From NCBI GenBank assembly GCA_014728085.1, contig WJMF01000075.1:1-64000 (forward strand): 64,000 nt of DNA, written 5' to 3'. The number at the start of each line of letters is the position of its first letter. The stretch's first letter is position 1. A model generated the notes under the pieces. That model was not told where the DNA came from, made no database searches, and saw nothing but the letters and a program-made list of their open reading frames with translations. Below, piece by piece: positions 54,983 to 62,126 of this stretch. Both the position numbers and the translations under genes were made by a program. This DNA is from Candidatus Zhuqueibacterota bacterium. GTDB lineage: Bacteria > Zhuqueibacterota > Zhuqueibacteria > Residuimicrobiales > Oceaniaggregativiventaceae.

Positions 54983-55918
54983 TCAGGTTAAGGACAGCTC
55001 TCCAATATCCAGCAACTCAAAATTTTCCATTTTCGACATTGAGACCTTCTCCGCTTTGTCCTCATCGGATTCGGCGTCTTTTCGGTGGTCAGATCCCAAA
55101 GCCGGTTTTGCCGGGGTGATCTTACCCTCTTCCAATAATGATCTGATGCAGGAGGATTGGATCTGTGTGTCTTTGTTTTCGGCTCCGGCCATGAGGGCAT
55201 TTTCACAAATTTGATTAATAATTCTCGGAACACCGTCGGAAAATTCGTGAATCAATTCCAGTGCCGCCTGAGAAAATAAATTTTCCTTCTTGGCACCCGC
55301 TTTTTCAAGCCGGAATTGTATATATTCCCGCGTATCTTCCAGCTTCATTCGATACAACCAGCTCTTGAATGATATTCTCTGTTTCAGTTGAAATAAATCC
55401 GGGTGATCAAGATGCACGTCTAATTGTGGCTGGCCGGACAGAATCACCTGTAACAACTTCCGCCTCGACGTTTCAAGATTGGATAGCTGTCGAATCTGTT
55501 CAAGAACTTCGTGCTTGAGATTCTGAGCTTCATCGATCACCAAAAGTGTGTATTTGCCCTGTTCATATCTGTCAATAAGGAAAGCATAAAGTTCCATTAA
55601 CAGGTCGCTTTGATCCTTACCCTGCGGGGAGAAACCGAAATCCCTGCAGATATACTTTAGCAGTTCACGCGCATCCAGGGTCGTGTTGAACACCCAGGCA
55701 TATTGTACATTTGAACTGAATCCACTCAGTAATGTACGGATAAGCGTACTTTTGCCCAGGCCGGGCTCACCGATTATCGCATTGATTCCTCTTCTTTCAC
55801 TCACAGCCATCATCAATCTGTCCAGTGCCTGCTGATGCATTTTACTGCGATACAGATACTTGGGATTGGTGGTTGTGGAAAAAGGTTCTTCTTCTAACCC
55901 ATAAAATTTGGTATACAT
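54983..55918 (-). CDS. ExeA-like AAA ATPase (XrtA-associated ATPase type)
   Basis: 311 residues from the ATG with GAGG 5 bp upstream. 'MYTKFYGLEEEPFSTTTNPK' is the standard opening of ExeA/GspA-type ATPases. Walker A GEPGLGKS is at 50-57, Walker B 'LLVIDEAQNL' near 124, and the sensor-like 'LSGQPQLDVHL' follows. No C-terminal peptidoglycan-binding domain is present. Homologues lie between the chain-length regulator and tyrosine kinase genes in exosortase (XrtA) polysaccharide loci, and the position here is comparable. Probable role: energised assembly or control of the export complex. Confidence 0.82.
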   Translation of the reverse strand: MYTKFYGLEEEPFSTTTNPKYLYRSKMHQQALDRLMMAVSERRGINAIIGEPGLGKSTLIRTLLSGFSSNVQYAWVFNTTLDARELLKYICRDFGFSPQGKDQSDLLMELYAFLIDRYEQGKYTLLVIDEAQNLKHEVLEQIRQLSNLETSRRKLLQVILSGQPQLDVHLDHPDLFQLKQRISFKSWLYRMKLEDTREYIQFRLEKAGAKKENLFSQAALELIHEFSDGVPRIINQICENALMAGAENKDTQIQSSCIRSLLEEGKITPAKPALGSDHRKDAESDEDKAEKVSMSKMENFELLDIGELSLT

Positions 55919-55928
55919 GACAGCCTCG

Positions 55929-56135
55929 CTATTCACTTTCCTCAACTCCTTCCATAAACAACTCTTCCACTGAACAACCAAAAATTTCTGATGCTTTTCG
56001 TTTAAACTCCCAGGTTGCTTCTACCCGATGATTCTCAACCATTGATAAATAGGTTGCACTACACCCCAGAAGAAATGCCAACTCGTACTGTTTTAACCCA
56101 GATTCCCATCTTTTGACTTTTAATAGATTCTTCAT
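55929..56135 (-). CDS. Small XRE-type helix-turn-helix regulator
   Basis: 68 residues. 'ESGLKQYELAFLLGCSATYL' (about 11-30) followed by 'SMVENHRVEAT' is an HTH_3 domain covering the entire protein. Strong GGAGG ribosome binding site 7 bp before the ATG, stronger than its neighbours. It ends 10 bp before the ATPase start, so the two are probably coupled. Placement inside an exopolysaccharide structural operon, between Wzz and the ATPase, suggests feedback on the operon, possibly at the palindromes upstream of the sigma-54 promoters (inference). Confidence 0.85.
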   Translation of the reverse strand: MKNLLKVKRWESGLKQYELAFLLGCSATYLSMVENHRVEATWEFKRKASEIFGCSVEELFMEGVEESE

Positions 56136-56170
56136 TACATAACCTCCTTACATTTTATCGCTTATGATGC

Positions 56171-57631
56171 TCATTTTGAATCTGGCTTTTGTTTGCCCTG
56201 TCCTTGCTTTGGTTGCTCAGTTTTAAGGGATTGAATATCCGAAATCGTAGCCAAAAGCGGCAATCCCAAACAATTTTGCGCATCCTCTGCGGTATTCAAA
56301 GAATGGTCAAAATACTCCACGAAAAACGAAAGTCCAAAAGCCACGACCAAAGCGACCAAAAATCCAAGAAGGATATAAAGAGGTCTGTTCGGTCTGACGG
56401 GGAATCGGGGCGTCACTGCAGACTCGATAACGCGCGCTTTGATAGAGTATTCCTGTTTGTCGGCGGAAATCTTCGCCTCTTCACGTTGTTTCAGCAACAT
56501 GGAATGAACGCTCTCCAAATCCGAAACGCCCAGGGTGATTTTCCCCAATTCAAATTCCTTCTTGGCCAGGCCGTTGATTGATTTGGCAACCTGGTTAATG
56601 CGCCTTAAAAGTGCCTGTTCATTAATTTGCAGCGTTTTTAAAGCAGCCATCTCGGAATCCAGTATCTCTCGGGCAGCCTGCTTGTACTTTTCTCGCGTCT
56701 CTTCAATGTCAGAGACAATCGCAACCATTTTGGGATGTTTGTCTGTAAATTTAAGCGCAAGGCGCTCCTTCTCCAATTCGAGCTCTAACAGCGCTTTCTT
56801 CAAACTGTTGATATAATCAAACTTGCTGACATAGGCACTCGACTCGGTTGCAAGCAGGCTCGGATCATCTCCCTTTTCCAGTTGCTCCTGAATAACTTTT
56901 ACCTGTGCTTCCTTGCTCATTCGATCCGATCGAATTTTTGTTAATTCGCGATCAAAAACAGCCAAAGAGGAAAGCAAAATCTTCCCCTGTTCACCGGGAG
57001 CAATCAGATCGCTCTTTTGCTGATACTCCATGCCCCTGGCTTTGATATCGTGAATTCGCTTCTCAATAGACTGAATTTGCTTGTCGATAAACTCGAGTGC
57101 ACGTTCATCTCTGTTAAGCAAAGGTCGCTGTTCGATATATTGATTCACAACCTCATCTACGATCTTTTTGGTCCAGTTGGGATTCCTGTCCTCACAACTC
57201 ACGATCAGAACGTTGGTATCTCTGTCGCGTTCGACATTGATCCTGTTTTTCAGATGAAGAACAGCGTTATCGAGCTCCGACGATGAAAGTTGCTCATTCT
57301 CTACCGGATAGTCCGGATTGCGTAACTTTACGACCACGGGCTCCAGAACCGCTCGGGATCTGAATATCACCGTTTCAGAATTCAATTGGTCATAATAAGA
57401 TCTGTCTTGGGTCCGAACAAGATTCAATAAATGCGCCGTATCCAGATCGAGTAGATAGTTTACCATCACTTTTGCGGAAGAACGATATGTCGGTGGCATT
57501 AAAAAGGTGACCAACACCACGCCAAGAAAAATGACAGCAAAAGTCAAGAAGATAGTAAATCGACGCTTACGCACCACTTCAAAAAAACCTTGTGGTGACA
57601 TTGGACTATCTGCTTTACTATACTGAATCAT
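56171..57631 (-). CDS. wzz: Polysaccharide co-polymerase without kinase domain (Wzz/GumC type)
   Basis: 486 residues. Membrane segment 1 at about 20-41, Wzz domain with 'YRSSAKVMVNYL', coiled coil from about 180 to 390, then 'PVRPNRPLYILLGFLVALVV' giving the Pro-rich segment and second membrane helix near 425. The short cytoplasmic tail (about 35 residues, Lys/Gln-rich) has no ATPase. It sets chain length of the operon B polymer and would normally pair with a BY-kinase; the only candidate in this operon is the degenerate homologue at 54097. GAGG ribosome binding site. Confidence 0.87.
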   Translation of the reverse strand: MIQYSKADSPMSPQGFFEVVRKRRFTIFLTFAVIFLGVVLVTFLMPPTYRSSAKVMVNYLLDLDTAHLLNLVRTQDRSYYDQLNSETVIFRSRAVLEPVVVKLRNPDYPVENEQLSSSELDNAVLHLKNRINVERDRDTNVLIVSCEDRNPNWTKKIVDEVVNQYIEQRPLLNRDERALEFIDKQIQSIEKRIHDIKARGMEYQQKSDLIAPGEQGKILLSSLAVFDRELTKIRSDRMSKEAQVKVIQEQLEKGDDPSLLATESSAYVSKFDYINSLKKALLELELEKERLALKFTDKHPKMVAIVSDIEETREKYKQAAREILDSEMAALKTLQINEQALLRRINQVAKSINGLAKKEFELGKITLGVSDLESVHSMLLKQREEAKISADKQEYSIKARVIESAVTPRFPVRPNRPLYILLGFLVALVVAFGLSFFVEYFDHSLNTAEDAQNCLGLPLLATISDIQSLKTEQPKQGQGKQKPDSK

Positions 57632-57667
57632 CTTGTTATCCTCATTTTAATTAAATTCATTGAATTA

Positions 57668-58690
57668 TTAATCATTCCAGCGATCCCAATACTTGTATTT
57701 TATCCAGAGATCCAGCGGAGGAACGGCATAATCGTAGATTCGCTTGACAAATGCGTCCAGGTTTGAAATGAAGGTCCGCGGCACATAAATGATATCATAG
57801 GCCTCCACCCGCATGTCATTTCCTTCTTTTTTGGCAAGACTGGAGATGTTTAGATTGACTCGGGAAATTTCAGTATTTCTATTTTGATCTCCCCGAATCA
57901 ATATGACACTGTTCATTTTGCCGCTGCGTTTGGCACCCCCTGCAGACGCTATTGCCCGCATAATCGACATCCCTTTGACCACTTGATATTGACCGGGAAT
58001 TTCCACTTCGCCCATAACGTAACAGAAATTACCGCTAAATTCTCGTACAAACATCGTCACTTCGGGGGCTACAAGTATTTCCGCATACGCCGCTCTGACC
58101 ATTTCAGTGATTTCAGCCGGCGCTTTACCCATTACGTTGATTTCCCCGACATGTTGAAGCGTAATGATGCCATCAGGACGAACCCGGACTTTTTCGTTAT
58201 ATTCCGGATTTTTGAAAAACTTGAATTCCAAAACATCACCGCCGCCAATGACAAAGGTACCTGCCGAATGGTTACGGACGACCTCTTCAACCTGACTCAC
58301 CAGCGATTCAACATCTGCCATTTCTTCTGTCCTGTCGTCCGATTTATCCTTTTCTGCCGCTTTTGACTGTTCAGCTACCTCACCAACGGCTTTTTCCTCA
58401 TCGGATGATTTCTTATCCGCCTCTGACTCTACGGACTCGCTATCCGGATGTTCAGCAGATCGCTCATGCGCTGCGGATGAGCTTTCAGCGTCACTTTCCG
58501 ATTCCTCACCCAGAAACTCAAGAATACTCTCTTCATCGCTTTTTTGTTCTTCGTTTTCAGAGAATCTGATAACAACCTTGTCGGCTTGATTATCATCCGC
58601 AACCCTGCTCGTCCTTGGTCGTATCGAACAGGAAGTGAACATAAAAAGCGCTATGAAAAGTAAAATGATCCAGCTGTTTTTGTTCTTCAT
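57668..58690 (-). CDS. wza: Polysaccharide export lipoprotein (Wza-like) with acidic linker
   Basis: 340 residues. Signal peptide with lipobox 'LFMFTSC' (lipidated Cys21). Residues about 43-135 are a low-complexity Glu/Ser/Asp/Lys linker, absent from typical Wza proteins. Then come the Poly_export domain ('FVIGGGDVLEFKFFKN', about 143-215) and an SLBB domain ('YVMGEVEIPGQYQVVKGMSI', about 225-270). The C-terminus 'PPLDLWIKYKYW' may form the membrane-spanning helix. It should build the outer-membrane channel for the operon B glycan. Confidence 0.87.
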   Translation of the reverse strand: MKNKNSWIILLFIALFMFTSCSIRPRTSRVADDNQADKVVIRFSENEEQKSDEESILEFLGEESESDAESSSAAHERSAEHPDSESVESEADKKSSDEEKAVGEVAEQSKAAEKDKSDDRTEEMADVESLVSQVEEVVRNHSAGTFVIGGGDVLEFKFFKNPEYNEKVRVRPDGIITLQHVGEINVMGKAPAEITEMVRAAYAEILVAPEVTMFVREFSGNFCYVMGEVEIPGQYQVVKGMSIMRAIASAGGAKRSGKMNSVILIRGDQNRNTEISRVNLNISSLAKKEGNDMRVEAYDIIYVPRTFISNLDAFVKRIYDYAVPPLDLWIKYKYWDRWND

Positions 58691-58706
58691 CTTTAACCTC
58701 TCGGTC

Positions 58707-59792
58707 TTATTTCATTAACACCATTTTTTTGCTATCTTTGAAAGATTCGGTTTCAAGTACATACATATAGGTACCAGATGGTACCCTGATACCCTGATCA
58801 TCCCTGCCGTTCCAGACGATATCATAGTGACCGGCAAATTGAATTTCATCGACCAAACGACGGACCAGCTGCCCCCGAATATTATAGATGGCCAACTGAA
58901 CCGGACCCTGATCTTTTATGGAATATCCAATTGTTGTGGTCGGATTGAACGGATTGGGAAAATTTTGATAAAGTGCGAATTCTACCGGCAGCGTCTTGGT
59001 TTGCACCTCAACCGGGTCGTGATAGCTCATCAATCCGTCGATTCCCACATCTGCAAGCCAATAATAATAAATGGTATTCTCATCGATCTGCTCATCTTTG
59101 AAACGATACTCATTTTTAGCTTGAGAATTATATTGCCCTTGAATCATCTGATCGTTGATCTGAGTTCGATCTCCATCAGGATGCGTACTCCGATAGAGGT
59201 AAAATCCGGCATTATCCGTTTCACTTTCGGTTACCCACTCTAAAAGAACATAACCGTTCCGAGCTGTTGCCGTAAAAGTGGCCAATTCTACCGGGAAAAC
59301 GTAGGAAATAGACCACCTGGTAAAATCGTGCTGAGGGGGTAAAAGGGAATTACCAGAGTTGGCAATCGTTATCGGTTGTGAATCTCCATATCCCAAATCC
59401 GATTCTTCACCGGTAAACTCGGCATAATTCCAGGCTCTGAGATACACCGTTGTATCCGGCTGCAAAAGCGTATGAGAAAAGAGATCGGAAAATCTGCCGG
59501 CAGCAGCTTCAAAAGGATAACCGGCTCCTACATAGGATGTACCCAAAAGCAGGTCATCGCCTGTGGTTTGTCCCTGTGGGGTAGGCGGACTATGAATTCC
59601 ATCCGGACCAATATAGATCAACTGAATTAAATCACCCCCCTGAGCATCTCCCTGCAGAGGGTCACCACCAACATCCAGGATTCCCTCACTGCAAAAAGCC
59701 ATCAGTCCGCCGGTATTTTGAGCAAAAATCAAATTATTGCCCAAAATCATCATGAAAATTAAAGTTGGCAGCCACAACACACACTTGTTCAT
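58707..59792 (-). CDS. Secreted protein with T9SS-type C-terminal domain
   Basis: 361 residues. Signal peptide of about 24 residues (cleavage near IFA-QN). The N-terminal region (about 25-165) is of unknown family. About 168-275 is a fibronectin-like module beginning 'FPVELATFTATARNGYVLLE'. The FlgD-like tail starts at 'YQNFPNPFNPTTTIGYSI' (about 278) and ends 'KKMVLMK'. The last two modules are clearly homologous to those of the 0.1-3.3 kb protein. Co-transcribed with Wza, so it may be a surface or matrix protein of the polysaccharide. AAGGAGG ribosome binding site. Confidence 0.78.
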   Translation of the reverse strand: MNKCVLWLPTLIFMMILGNNLIFAQNTGGLMAFCSEGILDVGGDPLQGDAQGGDLIQLIYIGPDGIHSPPTPQGQTTGDDLLLGTSYVGAGYPFEAAAGRFSDLFSHTLLQPDTTVYLRAWNYAEFTGEESDLGYGDSQPITIANSGNSLLPPQHDFTRWSISYVFPVELATFTATARNGYVLLEWVTESETDNAGFYLYRSTHPDGDRTQINDQMIQGQYNSQAKNEYRFKDEQIDENTIYYYWLADVGIDGLMSYHDPVEVQTKTLPVEFALYQNFPNPFNPTTTIGYSIKDQGPVQLAIYNIRGQLVRRLVDEIQFAGHYDIVWNGRDDQGIRVPSGTYMYVLETESFKDSKKMVLMK

Positions 59793-59827
59793 CGTAAACC
59801 TCCTTTATAGAAATCCTTTACTTCTAA

Positions 59828-61060
59828 CTAGAAATTGGGATTGGGTACAGACCAATCATTGTTCTGATATTGATTCTGTCGTAACAATACATATCCAAAC
59901 CCTGGCTTGAATTGAATCGTTGTCAAACCGGATCCATTCTGATTATACCACTTGCCATCGTATTCCGTACCGGTATTGTCAACACACCATGCCATCTCGA
60001 ATTGATTCAAATCCGGGTTCCAGCGCATAATTTTATCGGCACCGATGCTATTGGTAGCCCCTTTGACAACACCATCTTCATACAATTCACTCTGATCCAG
60101 GCTCTCCTCCAGCGGAAACGGCCAACCAATAAAATTTGTCCCCTCTGTTAACGCGATCGTCCGAGACGCTTCCTCGCTCACGATACCGGCAAAGGTAATC
60201 AATTCCTCCTCCTGGGGTTCATGGATAATCCAGAAGGACTGATCCGGAGAAAGCTCTATATTCGACTCTTCACTGCCTGTCAGGTTCATCCATTTTCCTT
60301 CCAGAGGACCAGTCGATCCTTCAACCAGCCAGGCAATATTATATCCGCTTCCCTCCCAGTAATAAACCTTATCAGCATCAAGAAAATTGGTTGCGCCATG
60401 GAGTTGAGCACCGAGAACCGCTGATATGGAAGGATTAACGGGGATCAAGGGTATGGATACCATATTGGTACCACTGGCAATTCTGCTGGTAAAGACACCC
60501 ACGCGTTTTGAACGAAAAATCTCTTCTCCGCCGGAGAGTGCCTTAACAAGGTAATATCTGCCTTGTCCGGCTACTTCGCTATAGCTGTTATCGGTATAGC
60601 TGAGCTGAGTAACACTGGCAACCGGCTGGCCGGGTGTGAAATAGGGTTCTGTGCTTCGAAAAACCTGATAAGAATCTGCCCCGTTGACCTCATCCCAGGT
60701 AATGGCAATACCCGCGGTAGCATAGGTAGCAGCGATATTATGGGTTCCGACAGTGGCAAATACTTGATCGGAAAATTCGCTTTCATTTCCGGAAAAATCA
60801 TAGGCAGTTACGGTAAAGTAATACGTTTCGCCATCGACCAACCCGCCGACCGCATAACTGGTGACATTTCCGACATCAATCGTATCTGAATAGGCCTGCG
60901 AAGACAATCCGTAATAAATCCGGTAGCCCGCAAGATCCTGTTCCGTATTTTCATTCCATGAAATCTGTAATGAACCGGCGTAAAGCTGAAAAAAACAAAT
61001 CAGCAAAACAATCAGCACCACTCTTATTTGTAAACCAAAATTTATATTTTGCAAACCCAT
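59828..61060 (-). CDS. Secreted fibronectin type III protein with internal repeat
   Basis: 410 residues from ATG 61060 (AGGAGG 9 bp upstream; ATG 61066 is only 3 bp from it). Signal peptide ends near residue 27. FN3 domain 1 is about 28-105 ('SWNENTEQDLAGYRIYYG'), domain 2 about 108-190. Then two about 90-residue repeats: 'GATNFLDADKVYYWEGSGYN' and 'GATNSIGADKIMRWNPDLNQ' with 'GKWMNLTGSEES' and 'GKWYNQNGSGLT'. No FlgD-like tail is visible, so it may be periplasmic or use another route. First gene of operon B. Confidence 0.75.
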   Translation of the reverse strand: MGLQNINFGLQIRVVLIVLLICFFQLYAGSLQISWNENTEQDLAGYRIYYGLSSQAYSDTIDVGNVTSYAVGGLVDGETYYFTVTAYDFSGNESEFSDQVFATVGTHNIAATYATAGIAITWDEVNGADSYQVFRSTEPYFTPGQPVASVTQLSYTDNSYSEVAGQGRYYLVKALSGGEEIFRSKRVGVFTSRIASGTNMVSIPLIPVNPSISAVLGAQLHGATNFLDADKVYYWEGSGYNIAWLVEGSTGPLEGKWMNLTGSEESNIELSPDQSFWIIHEPQEEELITFAGIVSEEASRTIALTEGTNFIGWPFPLEESLDQSELYEDGVVKGATNSIGADKIMRWNPDLNQFEMAWCVDNTGTEYDGKWYNQNGSGLTTIQFKPGFGYVLLRQNQYQNNDWSVPNPNF

Positions 61061-61150
61061 ATACATTTTCCTCCTTTGTTACAAAAATCAGGACTGTTCC
61101 ATAGCATTAAAATCAATAGCCGTTAATTTTGGTCATACACCCTCCCTCAA

Positions 61151-61165
61151 GCATAGATTATGCCA
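61151..61165 (-). promoter_or_regulatory. Sigma-54 promoter of operon B
   Basis: On the - strand TGGCATAATCTATGC: GG-N10-GC, -24 TGGCA and -12 ATGC (consensus TTGC). The predicted start site near 61139 leaves about 80 nt of leader before the FN3 gene. A 19-bp inverted repeat sits about 90 bp upstream of the start site (61223-61241), the usual place for an NtrC-type activator. Confidence 0.62.
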
Positions 61166-61222
61166 TTATGTGACAGGTGTAGTAAAAATATAACAATCCC
61201 TCCACAATCCACCCTTTTAAAA

Positions 61223-61241
61223 TATTGTTTTTTAAACAATA
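61223..61241. repeat. 19-bp inverted repeat upstream of operon B promoter
   Basis: TATTGTTT-TTT-AAACAATA, perfect 8-bp arms. Its TTGTTT/AAACAA core hexamers are those of the operon A palindrome, with a 3-bp instead of a 6-bp spacer. Candidate activator site. Confidence 0.5.
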
Positions 61242-61361
61242 AGGTCAGGTTAAAATTTTTTATTAAATAAGTTTTTTAGTAAATATTTTATTCATTAAAC
61301 AGGCGAAAAAAGGGGACATACATGTCCCATATGTGTAGAGCGGTATACAGGCAGGAATACG

Positions 61362-61398
61362 ATAAAAAAAAAGCTCTACCGCCAACGGCGGCAGAGCT
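61362..61398 (-). terminator. Rho-independent terminator of the receiver gene
   Basis: AGCTCTGCCGCC-GTT-GGCGGTAGAGCT on the - strand, one mismatch in a 12-bp stem, followed by nine T. It lies 45 bp after the stop of the receiver gene and separates it from operon B. Confidence 0.9.
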
Positions 61399-61442
61399 CC
61401 TGGCCCACAGTTCAGTTATTGGAGATCATCAGAACCGTCCCT

Positions 61443-61859
61443 CTAACCAGCCAATTGATGCATCTCTCTCTTTTCAATGATTTTCTCGGTTGCTGATACG
61501 ATTGTTTTCATCTCGATAGTTGAACCAGGTTTGTTGGTTTGAAAGGTTAGACCCTGTTCCGCAGCTACTTTGCGAATTTGTGCTGTGAAATCCTGGGTAA
61601 TGAGGATAACGGGTAAACGAGGACGCAATTTGCGGATAATCGGCAAAATTTCAATACCGATAATACCCTGCATATCCACGTCCAGGAGTAAAATATCCAC
61701 CTCCTGTTCCAGAATCTCCATGAGCACATGCGAACCTCTTGTCACAAAACAGAGTCGATTCATGTGATCGCTTAACTGATCTGTTAATAATTGCCGGGTG
61801 CGTTGATCAAATGTTGCGATGAGAATGGTTTTCTGCTTTTCCTTGGTAAATGGCTTCAT
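61443..61859 (-). CDS. Stand-alone receiver-domain protein (CheY-like)
   Basis: 138 residues from ATG 61859; a GTG at 61871 is in frame. Receiver fold: phosphoacceptor Asp60 in 'DILLLDVDM', Thr88 in 'ILITQD' and Lys110 in 'QTNKPGS'. The N-terminal acidic pocket 'IATFDQ' has only one Asp instead of the usual pair, so Mg binding may be weaker. No output domain. Adjacent to the NtrC-type regulator and kinase, it may modulate them or act on the polysaccharide machinery by protein contact. Confidence 0.82.
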   Translation of the reverse strand: MKPFTKEKQKTILIATFDQRTRQLLTDQLSDHMNRLCFVTRGSHVLMEILEQEVDILLLDVDMQGIIGIEILPIIRKLRPRLPVILITQDFTAQIRKVAAEQGLTFQTNKPGSTIEMKTIVSATEKIIEKREMHQLAG

Positions 61860-61914
61860 CTGCAGTTGCACCTTTCATTTGTAAAGTGGTTGCTGACCCT
61901 TTGCTTAACAACTA

Positions 61915-61929
61915 ACAATTTTTATGCCA
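61915..61929 (-). promoter_or_regulatory. Near-consensus sigma-54-like site before the receiver gene
   Basis: On the - strand TGGCATAAAAATTGT: complete -24 element and TTG at the correct distance, with GT instead of GC at -12. The predicted leader is about 45 nt. Confidence 0.33.
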
Positions 61930-62053
61930 TTATTTTCAATGAGAGGATAAAATTTAAATATTGTTTTTATATGGCTTACGTAGGCAAAAAAGACAAAAAA
62001 ACAAAAACCCCGATAAAATTGTGACCCGTAAGCCACTCATCGTTTAGTAAAAT

Positions 62054-62100
62054 ACACAAAAAAACCGCAGAAGAATAGAGCTCTATTCATCTGCGGTTTT
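62054..62100 (-). terminator. Rho-independent terminator of the NtrC-type regulator gene
   Basis: AAAACCGCAGA...TCTGCGGTTTT outer stem with an inner GAATAGAGCTCTATTC stem; on the - strand it ends in seven T. It is 27 bp beyond the stop at 62127. Confidence 0.88.
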
Positions 62101-62126
62101 ATCAATCAAGACAGTAATGATTACCT

